DNA of 64,000 nt from an uncultured Verrucomicrobia subdivision 3 bacterium (GTDB lineage: Bacteria > Verrucomicrobiota > Verrucomicrobiia > Limisphaerales > UBA11358), in assembly GCA_903858275.1 (NCBI GenBank), contig CAIOIC010000063.1, forward strand, positions 18,363-82,362, given 5' to 3'. Numbering within the stretch: the first letter of the stretch is position 1; every line of letters starts with the position of its first letter. The notes under the pieces are model-generated. The model searched no databases. It saw only the letters and a program-made list of their open reading frames with translations, and was not told the origin of the DNA. This document shows positions 43,682 through 54,201 of this stretch, piece by piece. Position numbers and translations under genes: made by a program.

Positions 43682-45166
43682 TTACGGCAGATCGGTCTTG
43701 CCCATCAGGAAACGGTCGCATTCGCGCGCCGCTCCGCGGCCTTCGTTGAAGGCCCAGACGACGAGGCTCTGGCCGCGACGGCAGTCGCCGCAGACAAACA
43801 CGCCTTTCACGTTGGTGGTGTATTTCTCGAACTCGGCCTTCGCGTTGGAGCGGGCATCGCGTTCAAGATTGAGCGCTTCGAGCAAGGGTTGTTCAGGCCC
43901 GAGAAAGCCCATGGCCAGCAGCACCAGTTCGGCGGGGATTGCTTTTTCGCTGCCGGGAACATTCTTCGGCGCGAACTGGCCTTTGTCGTTCTTGGTCCAC
44001 TCCACTTTCACCGTGTGGACAGCTTTGACATTGCCGTTGGCATCCCCTTCAAACTTCGTGGCGGTGGTGAGATAAATGCGCGGGTCGGCGCCAAACTTTG
44101 CCGCGGCTTCTTCCTGGCCGTAGTCCACCTTGAGCGTCTTGGGCCATTCCGGCCACGGATTATCTTTGGCACGTTCCAGTGGCGGCTGGGGCAGAATTTC
44201 CACCTGCACGACGCTCTTGCAGCCGTGGCGAAGGGATGTGCCTACGCAGTCGGTGCCGGTGTCGCCACCGCCGATGACCACTACGTTTTTGCCGTCGGCC
44301 GTGATTTGCGTGCCGGGCTTGATGTCATCGAGCAGATTCTTGGTGTTGGCGGTGAGAAATTCCATCGCGAGATGAATCCCTTTGAGTTGGCGTCCTTCAA
44401 TCGGCAAATCGCGGCCCTGGGTGGCGCCGGTGGCGATGATGACGGCGTCGAATTCTTTCTGCAACTTCTCGACCGGATAATTTTTTCCGATCTCGGTGTT
44501 GCAGATAAATTTCACGCCTTCTTTTTCTAGCAGATCAAGGCGGCGCTGGACGACTTCCTTCTTGTCGAGCTTCATGTTGGGGATGCCATACATGAGCAAA
44601 CCACCGGGGCGATCCGCGCGTTCATAAACGGTGACCGTGTGGCCGGCTTTATTTAATTGCGCAGCCGCCGAAAGTCCGGCGGGACCGGAGCCGACGACGG
44701 CAACTTTCTTGCCGGTGCGCTTCGCCGGCGGTTCGGGAACCACCCAGCCCTGCGCCCAGCCGTGGTCAATGATGCTGACTTCGTTGTTCTTGATCGTGAC
44801 CGGCGGATCATTGATGCCGAGCACGCAGGAACCTTCGCACGGGGCGGGACAGACGCGGCCGGTGAATTCCGGGAAGTTGTTGGTCTTGTGCAGGCGATCC
44901 AGCGCTTCGCGCCAGAGCCCGCGAAATACGAGGTCGTTCCATTCGGGAATAAGGTTGTGGATCGGGCAGCCGCTGGCCATGCCGCTGACGAGCTGGCCCG
45001 TGTGGCAGAACGGAATGCCGCAATCCATGCAGCGCGCGCCTTGCTTCTTAAGCTCGGCGTCGGGCAGGTGTAGGTGAATCTCTTTCCAGTCGGCGAGCCG
45101 CTCAAGGGCAGGGCGATCCTGCGGCAGTTGGCGCTGGAACTCTAAAAATCCGGTTGGTTTTCCCAT
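43682..45166 (-). CDS. gltD: Glutamate synthase small subunit
   Basis: 494 residues. The N-terminal iron-sulfur region has [22 protein letters not shown] and CPAPCEGSC. The FAD motif is [15 protein letters not shown] and the NADPH motif is [11 protein letters not shown]. The subunit passes electrons from NADPH to the large subunit, which makes glutamate from glutamine and 2-oxoglutarate. It follows gltB by 36 bp. Full length for the family. Confidence 0.97.
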   Translation of the reverse strand: MGKPTGFLEFQRQLPQDRPALERLADWKEIHLHLPDAELKKQGARCMDCGIPFCHTGQLVSGMASGCPIHNLIPEWNDLVFRGLWREALDRLHKTNNFPEFTGRVCPAPCEGSCVLGINDPPVTIKNNEVSIIDHGWAQGWVVPEPPAKRTGKKVAVVGSGPAGLSAAAQLNKAGHTVTVYERADRPGGLLMYGIPNMKLDKKEVVQRRLDLLEKEGVKFICNTEIGKNYPVEKLQKEFDAVIIATGATQGRDLPIEGRQLKGIHLAMEFLTANTKNLLDDIKPGTQITADGKNVVVIGGGDTGTDCVGTSLRHGCKSVVQVEILPQPPLERAKDNPWPEWPKTLKVDYGQEEAAAKFGADPRIYLTTATKFEGDANGNVKAVHTVKVEWTKNDKGQFAPKNVPGSEKAIPAELVLLAMGFLGPEQPLLEALNLERDARSNAKAEFEKYTTNVKGVFVCGDCRRGQSLVVWAFNEGRGAARECDRFLMGKTDLP

Positions 45167-45202
45167 CTTCGGTTTGTTTTATGGATTAAAGTTTCGGGTT
45201 GA

Positions 45203-48200
45203 TCAGTGGCCGCCCTTTACGTTCTCTTCGAATGCGGCCATGATGGCGTCGTCGCCGCTCAAGCCTTGCGATTGGACCCTTTTGAGCGATGCGAGCACGC
45301 GGGCGTAGTCTTGCGGCAGCACCTTGACGAACTTCGTCACATAATTTTTCCAGTCCGCAAGAATTTTTGCCGCGCGTTCGCTTTGCGTGTAGGTCTGATG
45401 CCGCTGGATGAGCTTCCACAGCTCCTCAATCTCGTTGGCTTCGGTCAGTTTTTCCAGCGAAACCAGCTCCATATTGCAGCGGGTCTTGAAATCGCCCGCT
45501 TCGTCCAAAACGTAAGCCACGCCGCCGCTCATGCCGGCGGCGAAGTTGCGGCCCGATTTACCCAGCACCACCACGCGTCCGCCGGTCATGTATTCGCAGC
45601 CGTGGTCGCCGATGGCTTCCACCACCGCGTCCACGCCGGAGTTGCGGACGGCAAACCGTTCGCCGGCCATGCCGCGCACAAAAATCTCGCCGGCGGTTGC
45701 CCCGTAAAGCGCCACGTTGCCGATGATGATGTTGTCTTCCGCAACAAACGTGGAACCCTTCGGCGGATAAACGATGAGCTTGCCGCCGCTGAGACCCTTG
45801 CCGAAATAATCGTTGGCATCGCCTTCGAGCTCGTGGGTCATGCCCTTGGGCATGAACGCGCCGAAGCTCTGTCCGGCGCTGCCGTTGAATTTCAGATGCA
45901 CGGTGTCTTCGGGCAGGCCTTGGATGCCGTATTTCTTGGTGATTTCGCTGCCGACGATGGTGCCGACGACGCGGTTCACGTTGATGATGGTCAGTTCGGC
46001 CCGCACTTTTTCGCCGCGCTCAATGGCGGGTTTGCAGAGTTCGAGCAGTTTGGTGATGTCGAGCGATTTTTCCAAACCGTGATCCTGCGCCTGCTGGCGG
46101 AAGCGGCCGACTTCGGGCCCGGCTTCCGGTTGGTGCAGCATCGGCGTGAGATCGATGCCGCTGGCTTTCCAGTGCTCAATCGCTTTCCACGGTGCCAGTT
46201 TGTCGGTGCGGCCGATCATGTCTTCCAGTTTGCGGAAGCCGAGCTTGGCCATGATTTCGCGAAGTTCCTGCGCCACAAAGCGCATGTAATTAACGACGTG
46301 ATCCGGATCGCCGGTGAAACGCTTGCGCAAGCGCGGGTCCTGCGTGGCCACGCCCACGGGACAGGTGTTTTGATGGCAGACGCGCATCATGATGCAGCCC
46401 ATGACGACCAGCGGGGCGGTCGCAAATCCGAATTCTTCCGCCCCTAGCAGTGCCGCCACGGCGACGTCGCGGCCGGTCTTCAATTGGCCGTCGGTTTCGA
46501 CATAGATGCGGCTGCGGAGATTGTTCAATACGAGCGTCTGGTGGGTTTCGGCCACGCCGAGTTCCCACGGGCCGCCCGCGTGCTTGATGGACGAGAGCGG
46601 CGAAGCGCCCGTGCCGCCATCGTGGCCGGAAATGAGCACCACGTCCGCATGCGCCTTGGCGACGCCGGCCGCCACTGTGCCGACGCCGACCTCGGCGACG
46701 AGCTTGACACTGATGCGCGCATTCCGGTTGGCGTTCTTTAAATCGTGGATCAATTCCGACAAGTCCTCGATGGAATAAATGTCGTGGTGCGGCGGCGGGG
46801 AAATGAGTCCCACCCCGGCGGTGGTGCCGCGCGTTTTGGCCACCCACGGATAAACTTTTTTGCCGGGCAGTTCGCCGCCTTCGCCGGGCTTCGCGCCCTG
46901 CGCCATCTTGATCTGGATTTCCTTGGCGTTGACTAGATAGTGGCTGGTGACCCCGAAGCGGCCGGATGCGACCTGTTTGATGGCGGAATTCTTTGAGTCG
47001 CCTTTTTCATTCGTCCAGGTGTAGCGCTCGGCATCTTCGCCGCCTTCGCCGGTGTTGGATTTGCCGCCGAGGCGGTTCATGGCGATGGCCAGCGTTTCGT
47101 GCGCCTCTTGCGAAATGGAGCCGTAGCTCATCGCGCCGGTCTTGAAACGCTTGACGAGGCTTTCCACCGATTCCACCTCATCCAGTGACAACGGCTTCTC
47201 CGCCGGCTTGAAGTCGAGCAGCCCGCGCAACGTGCAAAGATTGGTTGCCTGATTATTGATCAGCTCCGCGAACTCACGGTAAATCTTCTCGCTGCCGAGG
47301 CGGCAGGCGGTTTGCAGCTTGTGGATTGTCTGCGGGTTGAACAGGTGATGTTCGCCGCCGTCGCGCCATTGATACTGGCCGCCGGCATCGAGTTCGGCGT
47401 TGACCGGCACCGGCGGGAAAGCGCGACGATGACGCGCGAGCGCTTCTTCGGCAACGACATTCAAACCGGCGCCTTGAATCCGCGTCGGCGTCCAGGTGAA
47501 ATACTTGTCCACGATATCGCTGCTGAGACCGACGGCTTCAAAAATTTGCGCGCCGCGGTAGCTCTGCACCGTCGAGATGCCCATCTTGGCCATCGTCTTG
47601 ACGACGCCTTTGATGGCCGCCTTGATGAAGTTCTTGATGGCTTTTTTGTGGTCGGTGTTGGTCAGCGAGCCTTCATGGATAAGGTCATCAATGGATTCGT
47701 AAGCCAGGTAGGGATTGATGGCGCTGCAACCGTAGCCGATGAGCAATGCAAAATGATGCACTTCGCGCGGCTCGCCGGATTCCAGCACCAAACCCATGCG
47801 GCCACGCGTGCCGGAGCGGATGAGGTGATGGTGCAATCCCGCCGTGGCGAGCAGGGCCGGGATGGGCGCGTTTTGGGCATCCACATTGCGGTCCGAAAGG
47901 ATGATGACATTCGCGCCGTCCTTGATGGCTTGATCAGCAGCGGCAAACACTTTTTCCAGCGCTGCTTCCATGCCATTCGCACCTTCGCTGGCCTTGAACA
48001 GAATGGGCAGCGTTGCCGATTTGAAGCCGGGCTGATTGACCTGGCGCAATTTTTCCAGTTGCTCGTTGGTCAGAATCGGCTGATCCAGCCGGATGAGCGC
48101 GCAGCTTTCCGCGCCCGGACTTAACAAGTCGCCGCGCGAACCAACCATCGTGTGGGTGGCGGTGATGATTTCCTCGCGAATCGGGTCAATCGGCGGGTTC

Positions 48201-49813
48201 GTGACCTGTGCGAACAGCTGCTTGAAATAACTGTAAAGCAACTGCGGCTTGTTTGAGAGCACCGCCAAAGGCGTGTCGGTTCCCATCGAGCCAAGCGGTT
48301 GAATGCCGGTAGTCGCCATCGGGCCGACGATGAAACGCAAGTCTTCAAACGTGTAGCCAAAGGCCTGCTGGTCTTGCAGCACTTTCCGATGCGGCACTTC
48401 CGTCGGCAATTTCGGCTCCGGCAGGTTTTCGAGCAGCAGATGATGCTTGTCCAGCCATTCGCGATACGGATGAGCGGTGGCGTATTTTCGCTTTAGCTCT
48501 TCGTCGGCGATGATCCGGCCTTGTTCCGTGTCCACGAGGAACATTCTCCCGGGCTGTAAGCGGCCTTTAACCGCGACGCGCTCCGGCGCAATCGGCAGCA
48601 CCCCGGCTTCCGATGCCATGATGACCACATCATCCTTCGTGACGTAATAGCGCGACGGGCGGAGACCGTTGCGGTCCAGGCAGGCGCCGATGCGGATGCC
48701 GTCCGTGAACGCCATTGAAGCCGGGCCGTCCCACGGTTCGATGAGGCAGGAATGATATTCGTAGAATGCCTTGCGGTCGGCATCCATGCTCTCGTGATTT
48801 TCCCACGGCTCGGGAATCATCATCATCATCGTGTGCGGCAATTCGCGGCCCGCCATGACCAGCAGCTCGACGCAGTTGTCAAATTGGGCGGAATCGCTGC
48901 CGTCGGTGTTGATGACGGGAACGACTTTCTTGATGTCGTCTCCGAGCGTGGCGGATTTGAAATTCGCCTGCGCCGCCTTCATCCAATTGACATTGCCGCG
49001 CAGGGTGTTGATTTCGCCGTTGTGGGCGATGTAGCGGTTGGGATGCGCGCGGTCCCAGCTCGGGAAAGTGTTCGTTGAGAAGCGGGAGTGCACCAGCGCC
49101 ATCGCCGTGGTGACGGCGGGATTGCGCAGGTCGGGATAGTATTTCTCCACCTGCTCGGACATCAGCATGCCCTTGTAGATCAGCGTGCGCGCCGACAGGC
49201 TGGAAACGTAAAAATATTTTCCGCCCGCAAAAGAAGTGCCGTAACGAATGCGCTGCTCCGCCAGTTTGCGGATGACAAACAGTTTGCGCTCGAATGCGGC
49301 TTCATCTTTCAACGCGGCATTGCGCCCGACAAACAACTGGGCCATGAATGGCTCCGCCGCCACCGCCGTCTTGCCGAGCGATGAATTATCCGTGGGCACA
49401 TCCCGCCAGCCGAGCAGCGTCTGGCCTTCGGCGGCAATAATTTTGCCAAGTTCGGCCTTGATGGCTTCACGTTCCGCCGCAACTTTCGGAAGAAACATCA
49501 TGCCCACGCCGTATTGGCCCACGGCGGGAAGGTTGAATCCGAGCCGGGTCGATTCCGTCGCGAAAAAATCATGCGGCACCTGGATGAGAATGCCGGCCCC
49601 GTCGCCGGTGTTGGCTTCGCAACCGCACGCGCCGCGATGGTCGAGGTTGACAAGGATTTGAAGCGCGTCCGACACCAGTTGGTGGGATTTCTTGCCCTTC
49701 ATGTTGACGACGAAGCCCAGTCCGCACGCATCGTGCTCAAACTGGGGGTCGTAAAGGCCTTGTTTCGGCGGTGCGCCCAAGCGCGCCGTGGCGGTGTCAT
49801 TAGCTTTCTGCAT
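45203..49813 (-). CDS. gltB: Glutamate synthase large subunit
   Basis: 1536 residues. A propeptide of about 30 residues precedes [11 protein letters not shown], whose Cys becomes the N-terminal nucleophile of the glutaminase domain after cleavage. The central and FMN-binding domains follow ([15 protein letters not shown]), then the 3Fe-4S cysteines in [16 protein letters not shown]. The C-terminal beta-helix is intact. It makes glutamate together with gltD. A hairpin sits about 15 nt upstream of the start codon. Confidence 0.97.
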   Translation of the reverse strand: MQKANDTATARLGAPPKQGLYDPQFEHDACGLGFVVNMKGKKSHQLVSDALQILVNLDHRGACGCEANTGDGAGILIQVPHDFFATESTRLGFNLPAVGQYGVGMMFLPKVAAEREAIKAELGKIIAAEGQTLLGWRDVPTDNSSLGKTAVAAEPFMAQLFVGRNAALKDEAAFERKLFVIRKLAEQRIRYGTSFAGGKYFYVSSLSARTLIYKGMLMSEQVEKYYPDLRNPAVTTAMALVHSRFSTNTFPSWDRAHPNRYIAHNGEINTLRGNVNWMKAAQANFKSATLGDDIKKVVPVINTDGSDSAQFDNCVELLVMAGRELPHTMMMMIPEPWENHESMDADRKAFYEYHSCLIEPWDGPASMAFTDGIRIGACLDRNGLRPSRYYVTKDDVVIMASEAGVLPIAPERVAVKGRLQPGRMFLVDTEQGRIIADEELKRKYATAHPYREWLDKHHLLLENLPEPKLPTEVPHRKVLQDQQAFGYTFEDLRFIVGPMATTGIQPLGSMGTDTPLAVLSNKPQLLYSYFKQLFAQVTNPPIDPIREEIITATHTMVGSRGDLLSPGAESCALIRLDQPILTNEQLEKLRQVNQPGFKSATLPILFKASEGANGMEAALEKVFAAADQAIKDGANVIILSDRNVDAQNAPIPALLATAGLHHHLIRSGTRGRMGLVLESGEPREVHHFALLIGYGCSAINPYLAYESIDDLIHEGSLTNTDHKKAIKNFIKAAIKGVVKTMAKMGISTVQSYRGAQIFEAVGLSSDIVDKYFTWTPTRIQGAGLNVVAEEALARHRRAFPPVPVNAELDAGGQYQWRDGGEHHLFNPQTIHKLQTACRLGSEKIYREFAELINNQATNLCTLRGLLDFKPAEKPLSLDEVESVESLVKRFKTGAMSYGSISQEAHETLAIAMNRLGGKSNTGEGGEDAERYTWTNEKGDSKNSAIKQVASGRFGVTSHYLVNAKEIQIKMAQGAKPGEGGELPGKKVYPWVAKTRGTTAGVGLISPPPHHDIYSIEDLSELIHDLKNANRNARISVKLVAEVGVGTVAAGVAKAHADVVLISGHDGGTGASPLSSIKHAGGPWELGVAETHQTLVLNNLRSRIYVETDGQLKTGRDVAVAALLGAEEFGFATAPLVVMGCIMMRVCHQNTCPVGVATQDPRLRKRFTGDPDHVVNYMRFVAQELREIMAKLGFRKLEDMIGRTDKLAPWKAIEHWKASGIDLTPMLHQPEAGPEVGRFRQQAQDHGLEKSLDITKLLELCKPAIERGEKVRAELTIINVNRVVGTIVGSEITKKYGIQGLPEDTVHLKFNGSAGQSFGAFMPKGMTHELEGDANDYFGKGLSGGKLIVYPPKGSTFVAEDNIIIGNVALYGATAGEIFVRGMAGERFAVRNSGVDAVVEAIGDHGCEYMTGGRVVVLGKSGRNFAAGMSGGVAYVLDEAGDFKTRCNMELVSLEKLTEANEIEELWKLIQRHQTYTQSERAAKILADWKNYVTKFVKVLPQDYARVLASLKRVQSQGLSGDDAIMAAFEENVKGGH

Positions 49814-49828
49814 TTGTATTCGGGTGTA

Positions 49829-49862
49829 CGCGGAACGGATAAGTCCGCGTTCCGTTATTTTT
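49829..49862 (-). other. Hairpin in the gltB leader
   Basis: On the minus strand CGGAACG and CGTTCCG pair around a 10-nt loop, close to the gltB start. An A/T-rich stretch lies on its upstream side. It could affect ribosome access or be an attenuator remnant. The rest of 49814-50029 shows no gene. Confidence 0.3.
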
Positions 49863-50029
49863 TACTCAATTATTACAACTGCGCAATCATTGTTTTCAAA
49901 TTTTGTGATGATTTTTGCATAAGAAACCTGTGAAAATCGCGGCGGCGGATTAGTGGGGAATTTTGTCTGCATTAGCCGGCATCAGTTTGTGTTGATAATC
50001 GCGCTAAAAACAGGCATTAAAACGCGCGC

Positions 50030-50308
50030 ATGAAACACAATTCTTATTTTGAAGGCAAAGTCCAGAGTCTCGCGGTGGGCACCACCGACGGCCCCGCCAC
50101 CGTTGGCGTGATTGAACCCGGTCAATACAGCTTCGGCACCGACTGCATCGAGCACATGCACATCGTGGCCGGCAACCTCAAGGCCAAGCTCCCCGGCGGC
50201 GAATGGCAGAGCTACGGTCAGGGCCAGTTTTTTATCGTGCCCAAAGGTGTGAAGTTCGAGGTCGAAGCGGCTTCGGATGTCGCCTATCTGTGCTTCTACA
50301 AACGCTAA
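50030..50308 (+). CDS. ppnP: Pyrimidine/purine nucleoside phosphorylase PpnP
   Basis: 92 residues, full length for the YaiE/DUF1255 family. The cupin-like pattern includes GVIEPGQYSFGTD, MHIVAGNLKAKLPGG and FIVPKGVKFEVE. The enzyme splits nucleosides with phosphate in the cytoplasm. It is a single gene followed by a strong terminator. Confidence 0.92.
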   Translation: MKHNSYFEGKVQSLAVGTTDGPATVGVIEPGQYSFGTDCIEHMHIVAGNLKAKLPGGEWQSYGQGQFFIVPKGVKFEVEAASDVAYLCFYKR

Positions 50309-50328
50309 GACTGAATGCCAATTCCACC

Positions 50329-50365
50329 AAACCGCCGGATGAAAATGATTTCATCCGGCGGTTTT
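50329..50365 (+). terminator. Rho-independent terminator of ppnP
   Basis: ACCGCCGGATGAAA and TTTCATCCGGCGGT form a perfect 14-bp stem with an ATGA loop and a following TTT run. It lies 20 nt after the ppnP stop. Confidence 0.9.
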
Positions 50366-50368
50366 ACT

Positions 50369-50455
50369 TTTGGTGGGGCGCGCGTCCCCGCGAGCCGCGT
50401 ATTCAATGGTGGCCGTCTGCGAAGGCCGGCTCGTCAGGAGCCTCGCCCCACCAAA
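50369..50455. repeat. Palindromic intergenic repeat element
   Basis: The ends TTTGGTGGGGCG and CGCCCCACCAAA are inverted repeats, and the inner arms (CGCGAGCCG / CGGCTCGTC) also pair imperfectly. The left 26 bp match 24 of 26 positions within bioA at 57096. It is located between the ppnP terminator and mnmA. Confidence 0.75.
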
Positions 50456-50509
50456 CAGTGCCGCAAACGCATTTTACACCTTGCCGATTGCTGATATATT
50501 GAACGCCTT

Positions 50510-51595
50510 GTGAGCGGCCAGAAAAAAACGCGCGTCGTCTGCGGCATGAGCGGTGGGGTGGATTCCTCCGCCACCGCTGCCTTGCTCATCGAGCAGGGCT
50601 ACGACGTCATCGGCATCACGCTCAAGCTCTGGCCGCAGGACTGCGTGAACCGCGCCGAGGACAAATGTTGCGGGCCGCAGGCCGTCACCGATGCGCGCTC
50701 CGTATGTCACAAGCTCGAGGTGCCGTATTATCTCGTGGACGAATCGGCGGATTTCCAGAAGCACGTCATCCAATATTTCGCGGACGAATACAAGGCTGGC
50801 CGCACGCCCAATCCGTGCGTGATGTGCAACCAGAATTTGAAATTCGGCCGGCTCATTGACCGCGCGGATCAACTCGGCGCGGAGTTCATCGCCACCGGCC
50901 ATTTCGCGCGCGTGGAAAAGAGCGCCGACGGCTCCCGCTGGCTGCTCAAGCGCGGCAAAGATTCGCGGAAGGACCAAAGTTATTTTCTCTTCTCGCTCCG
51001 GCAGAACCAGCTTGCGCGCACCTTGTTTCCGCTCGGTGAAAAAACCAAGAGCGACACGCGCGAAGTGGCGCGACAATGCCAGCTCAAGACCGCCGATAAG
51101 GAGGAGAGCATGGAAATCTGTTTCGTGCCGGACAACAACTACGGCGGCTTTCTCCAGCAAGCCAACCTCGTTCGAAAACATCGCGGCGAGATTGTGGACG
51201 TGCACGGCCGCGTCCTCGGCCATCACGACGGCATTGAATTTTATACCATCGGCCAGCGCAAGGGACTGGGCATCACCACGCCCAAGCCCGTCTATGTGGT
51301 GGAATTGGACGCGGCCAGCAACCGCGTGATGGTGGGCGATGAAGCCGCGCTCGACCGCGATGAATTTGTCGCCGACCGTTGCAACTGGCATCCATTTGAT
51401 TTCCTCACCGCGCCCATCGAAGTGACGGCCAAGATTCGCTACAACCATCCCGGCGCGTCGGCCACGGTCACGCCGCTGGACGGCAATCGGGTGAAAGTAA
51501 AACTGCATTCGCCCGCCCGCGCCATCACCCCCGGCCAGGCGGCGGTGTTTTACCAGGACGACTTGGTGGTGGGCGGCGGGTGGATTGCACGTTGA
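50510..51595 (+). CDS. mnmA: tRNA-specific 2-thiouridylase MnmA
   Basis: 361 residues from GTG 50510. The PP-loop is CGMSGGVDSSATAALL. The catalytic Cys motifs are PNPCVMCNQNLKFG and MEICFVPDNNYGGF. It thiolates U34 of Lys, Glu and Gln tRNAs. There is no strong ribosome binding site, which is unusual for an essential-type gene; the start is nevertheless fixed by the conserved N-terminus. It stands after a repeat element. Confidence 0.96.
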   Translation: MSGQKKTRVVCGMSGGVDSSATAALLIEQGYDVIGITLKLWPQDCVNRAEDKCCGPQAVTDARSVCHKLEVPYYLVDESADFQKHVIQYFADEYKAGRTPNPCVMCNQNLKFGRLIDRADQLGAEFIATGHFARVEKSADGSRWLLKRGKDSRKDQSYFLFSLRQNQLARTLFPLGEKTKSDTREVARQCQLKTADKEESMEICFVPDNNYGGFLQQANLVRKHRGEIVDVHGRVLGHHDGIEFYTIGQRKGLGITTPKPVYVVELDAASNRVMVGDEAALDRDEFVADRCNWHPFDFLTAPIEVTAKIRYNHPGASATVTPLDGNRVKVKLHSPARAITPGQAAVFYQDDLVVGGGWIAR

Positions 51596-51644
51596 TTCAT
51601 TACGGCATTTGACAGATTGCCGGACTCGGTGCATGGTTGCCCCC

Positions 51645-52193
51645 ATGAAAACCATTCTTCTTTTGCTAACTACAATAATGATTCAATCAGCCTGCCTCTC
51701 CGTTGCCGGTTCCATTTATGACATCCCGCTCAAGGATATTGACGGCAAAGATATTTCATTAAAGCCGAATGCCGGCAAGGTGCTGCTCATTGTGAATGTC
51801 GCATCCAAGTGCGGCAACACTCCCCAATACAAATCCCTGGAAGCCATCTACCAGAAATACAAAAACCAGGGATTGGTCGTGTGCGGTTTTCCCTGCAACC
51901 AGTTCGGCGCCCAGGAACCCGGCACTTCGGCGCAGATTAAAGAATTCTGCACCTCAAAATACAGCGTCACTTTTCCGATGTTTGAGAAGCTGGATGTCAA
52001 AGGCGAGCGCCGTCACCCGCTCTACACGCTGCTGGCTGGCAAAGATTCGCCGTTTCCCGGCGACGTCAAATGGAATTTTGCCAAGTTCCTGGTCGGTCGT
52101 GATGGTAAAATCCTGAACCGGTTTGACCCCAAGTTGAAACCCGATTCCGAGGAAATAACCAAAGCCATCGAAACTGCGCTGGCGGCAAAATAA
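51645..52193 (+). CDS. Exported glutathione-peroxidase-family protein
   Basis: 182 residues from ATG 51645, giving a signal peptide (LLLLTTIMIQSACLSVAGS); an internal Cys at the signal end could allow lipidation (weak lipobox). The family motifs are IVNVASKCGNTPQY, where Cys replaces selenocysteine, FPCNQFGAQEPG and VKWNFAKFLVGRDG. The enzyme reduces peroxides, probably with thioredoxin-like donors. Export is less usual for this family. Confidence 0.92.
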   Translation: MKTILLLLTTIMIQSACLSVAGSIYDIPLKDIDGKDISLKPNAGKVLLIVNVASKCGNTPQYKSLEAIYQKYKNQGLVVCGFPCNQFGAQEPGTSAQIKEFCTSKYSVTFPMFEKLDVKGERRHPLYTLLAGKDSPFPGDVKWNFAKFLVGRDGKILNRFDPKLKPDSEEITKAIETALAAK

Positions 52194-52219
52194 ATCAAAG
52201 GGACGGACGGGCAGGGGGC

Positions 52220-53740
52220 TCAATACACCTTGCGCAGGTTGGAGGGCAGAATGCCCAGCTCGTCGCGATATTTGGCGATGGTGCGCCGGGCGATATTGAT
52301 GCCTTTGTCCGTGAGCATCCTCACTGCTTCCTGGTCCGATAACGGTTTGGCGGGATTTTCATTTTTGAAGATTTCCGCCACCATGTCTTTGACGCAGGCA
52401 TTGGAAACATCCGTGCCGCTCGCGGTTTGCAAGCCGGCCGTAAAAAAGAATTTCATCTCAAACACGCCCTGCGGGGTCTCGATGAATTTGCCGGAAACGG
52501 CCCGGCTGACGGTGGTTTCGTGAACGCCGACCACTTCCGCGACCTGCGCCATGGTCATGGGCTTTAGATGGGCGACGCCTTTATCCATGAACTCGCGCTG
52601 ACGCTTGACGATTTCCTTGCCGATGTTCGCGATGGTCTGCTGCCGCTGCTGCAAACTTTTGATGAAAAACTTGCCCGTGCGGATTTTCTCGCGGATATAC
52701 TCCCGGACCTCGGCATTGTCGCCGCCTTGCGACATCAAATCCTTGTAGACATTGCTGATGCGCAAATGCGGAATCTGATCGTCGTTGGTCGTCACGGCGA
52801 AATCGTCACCAACCCGCGTGACAAAAACTTCCGGCGCGACATATTGCTCGACGGCATTCAAAAAAATTCGCCCGGGACGCGGCTCCAATTGCCCGATGCG
52901 GGCGAGCGCCAGTTGCACCTCCTCGATGCTCCGTCCGGTGCCGCGGGCGATATCGGGAATGCGCCTTTTGCCCAGCGCATCCATGAAATCGCGAATGATC
53001 AGGTATTCCAAGGTTTCCTGTTGCCCTGAGCGTTCGAGTTGCAGCATCAGACATTCCCGCAAGTCGCGCGCTCCCACGCCGGGCGGGTCGAAACTTTGGA
53101 TCACGTTCAGAACGTCGGAGATTTTATCGGCTGGCAGGTTGGTGGCGGCGGCCAGTTCATCAAGGGTCGCCTTAAGCTGTCCATAATCATCAATATTACC
53201 GATGAGCAATTCGGCAATGACCCGCTGCTCCTCATTCAAGTTGGTGTCGCGCACCTGTTCAATCAAATGCTCCGCCAGCGATGTTTCTGCGGTGAGGGAA
53301 TCAAACATGAACTGCCTCCGCTCCTCGTCCTCGGCGGTGGCGCGGATGGGGGTGTTGGTCGGTGAAAAGCGATCTCGCCATTCCTGATCGAGTTGAACCA
53401 TCCTTTCAAATTCCGCCTGAAAATTATCCGCCGCCTCGGCCGATTCGGCCGGCTTTTCGGTAGCGGAGTCGAATTGCACATCTTCCGGCGGTTCAGCCGG
53501 GTCGGCGGTTGATTCAGTTTCACCATCATCACCAGTGACTTTTTCCGATGCCTCCACTTCCGGTGCCGAGATTTCTTCCAAAACCGGATTCTGCTGCAAC
53601 TCCTGCTCAACCAGCGCCTTGAGTTCCAGCGTGGGGGCTTGAAGCAAAGCCAGCGATTGCTGGAGTTGCGGGGCAAGCACCAGCGATTGCGTCAGCCTTT
53701 GCGAAAGTTGCATTCCAAGTCCCATGTGCGTTTTTACCAT
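52220..53740 (-). CDS. rpoN: RNA polymerase sigma-54 factor
   Basis: 506 residues from ATG 53740; the track start is further upstream without support. The N-terminal activator region is Gln/Leu-rich (LSQRLTQSLVLAPQLQQSL). An acidic linker covers about 65-130. Core-binding and DNA-binding regions follow, with the RpoN box ARRTIAKYRDELGILPS at the end. It recognises -24/-12 promoters with bEBP activators. It is divergent from hpf. Confidence 0.96.
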   Translation of the reverse strand: MVKTHMGLGMQLSQRLTQSLVLAPQLQQSLALLQAPTLELKALVEQELQQNPVLEEISAPEVEASEKVTGDDGETESTADPAEPPEDVQFDSATEKPAESAEAADNFQAEFERMVQLDQEWRDRFSPTNTPIRATAEDEERRQFMFDSLTAETSLAEHLIEQVRDTNLNEEQRVIAELLIGNIDDYGQLKATLDELAAATNLPADKISDVLNVIQSFDPPGVGARDLRECLMLQLERSGQQETLEYLIIRDFMDALGKRRIPDIARGTGRSIEEVQLALARIGQLEPRPGRIFLNAVEQYVAPEVFVTRVGDDFAVTTNDDQIPHLRISNVYKDLMSQGGDNAEVREYIREKIRTGKFFIKSLQQRQQTIANIGKEIVKRQREFMDKGVAHLKPMTMAQVAEVVGVHETTVSRAVSGKFIETPQGVFEMKFFFTAGLQTASGTDVSNACVKDMVAEIFKNENPAKPLSDQEAVRMLTDKGINIARRTIAKYRDELGILPSNLRKVY

Positions 53741-53847
53741 AAACCATACCCGCCCAACCTCAAGCAAATCTGGCACGAATCTCGCTGTCAGAAGATTCGC
53801 CAAAGGAAAAACTGGATTTTATCCCAATCCAGTAGCATCTTTCAAAC

Positions 53848-54201
53848 ATGAAACTGATTCTTTCCACGCACAATGTCACGCTGACAAAAGCCATTGAAGA
53901 CCACATCGTTGCCAAGCTCGACAAGCTGGACCACATGGATCAACGGATTGTGAATGCGCGGGTCACGCTGGAGCATGATCATACCCGTATACCGGAAAAA
54001 CAGTTCAGTTGCTCGATCCAGCTGGGCGTTCGCGGACCGGATCTGTTCGCCGAAGACCGGGAGAATGATCTCTACGCCGCCATCGATCTGGTGACCAAAA
54101 AAATTGAACAGCAAATCCGCAAGCGCCACAACAAGCGGAAGGCCGTCAAACACAAAGACGGCGTCAAACTCAAACGCGCCCGGCGTGAGAGCGAAGCATG
54201 A
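53848..54201 (+). CDS. hpf: Ribosome hibernation-promoting factor, short HPF/YfiA type
   Basis: 117 residues. It has the conserved S30AE fold, with VTLTKAIEDHIVAKLDKLD and DLYAAIDLVTKKIEQQI, and a Lys/Arg-rich tail but no long C-terminal domain. It binds idle ribosomes. rpoN lies divergently; in many bacteria the two genes are neighbours. Its stop overlaps the next gene by 4 nt. Confidence 0.92.
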   Translation: MKLILSTHNVTLTKAIEDHIVAKLDKLDHMDQRIVNARVTLEHDHTRIPEKQFSCSIQLGVRGPDLFAEDRENDLYAAIDLVTKKIEQQIRKRHNKRKAVKHKDGVKLKRARRESEA

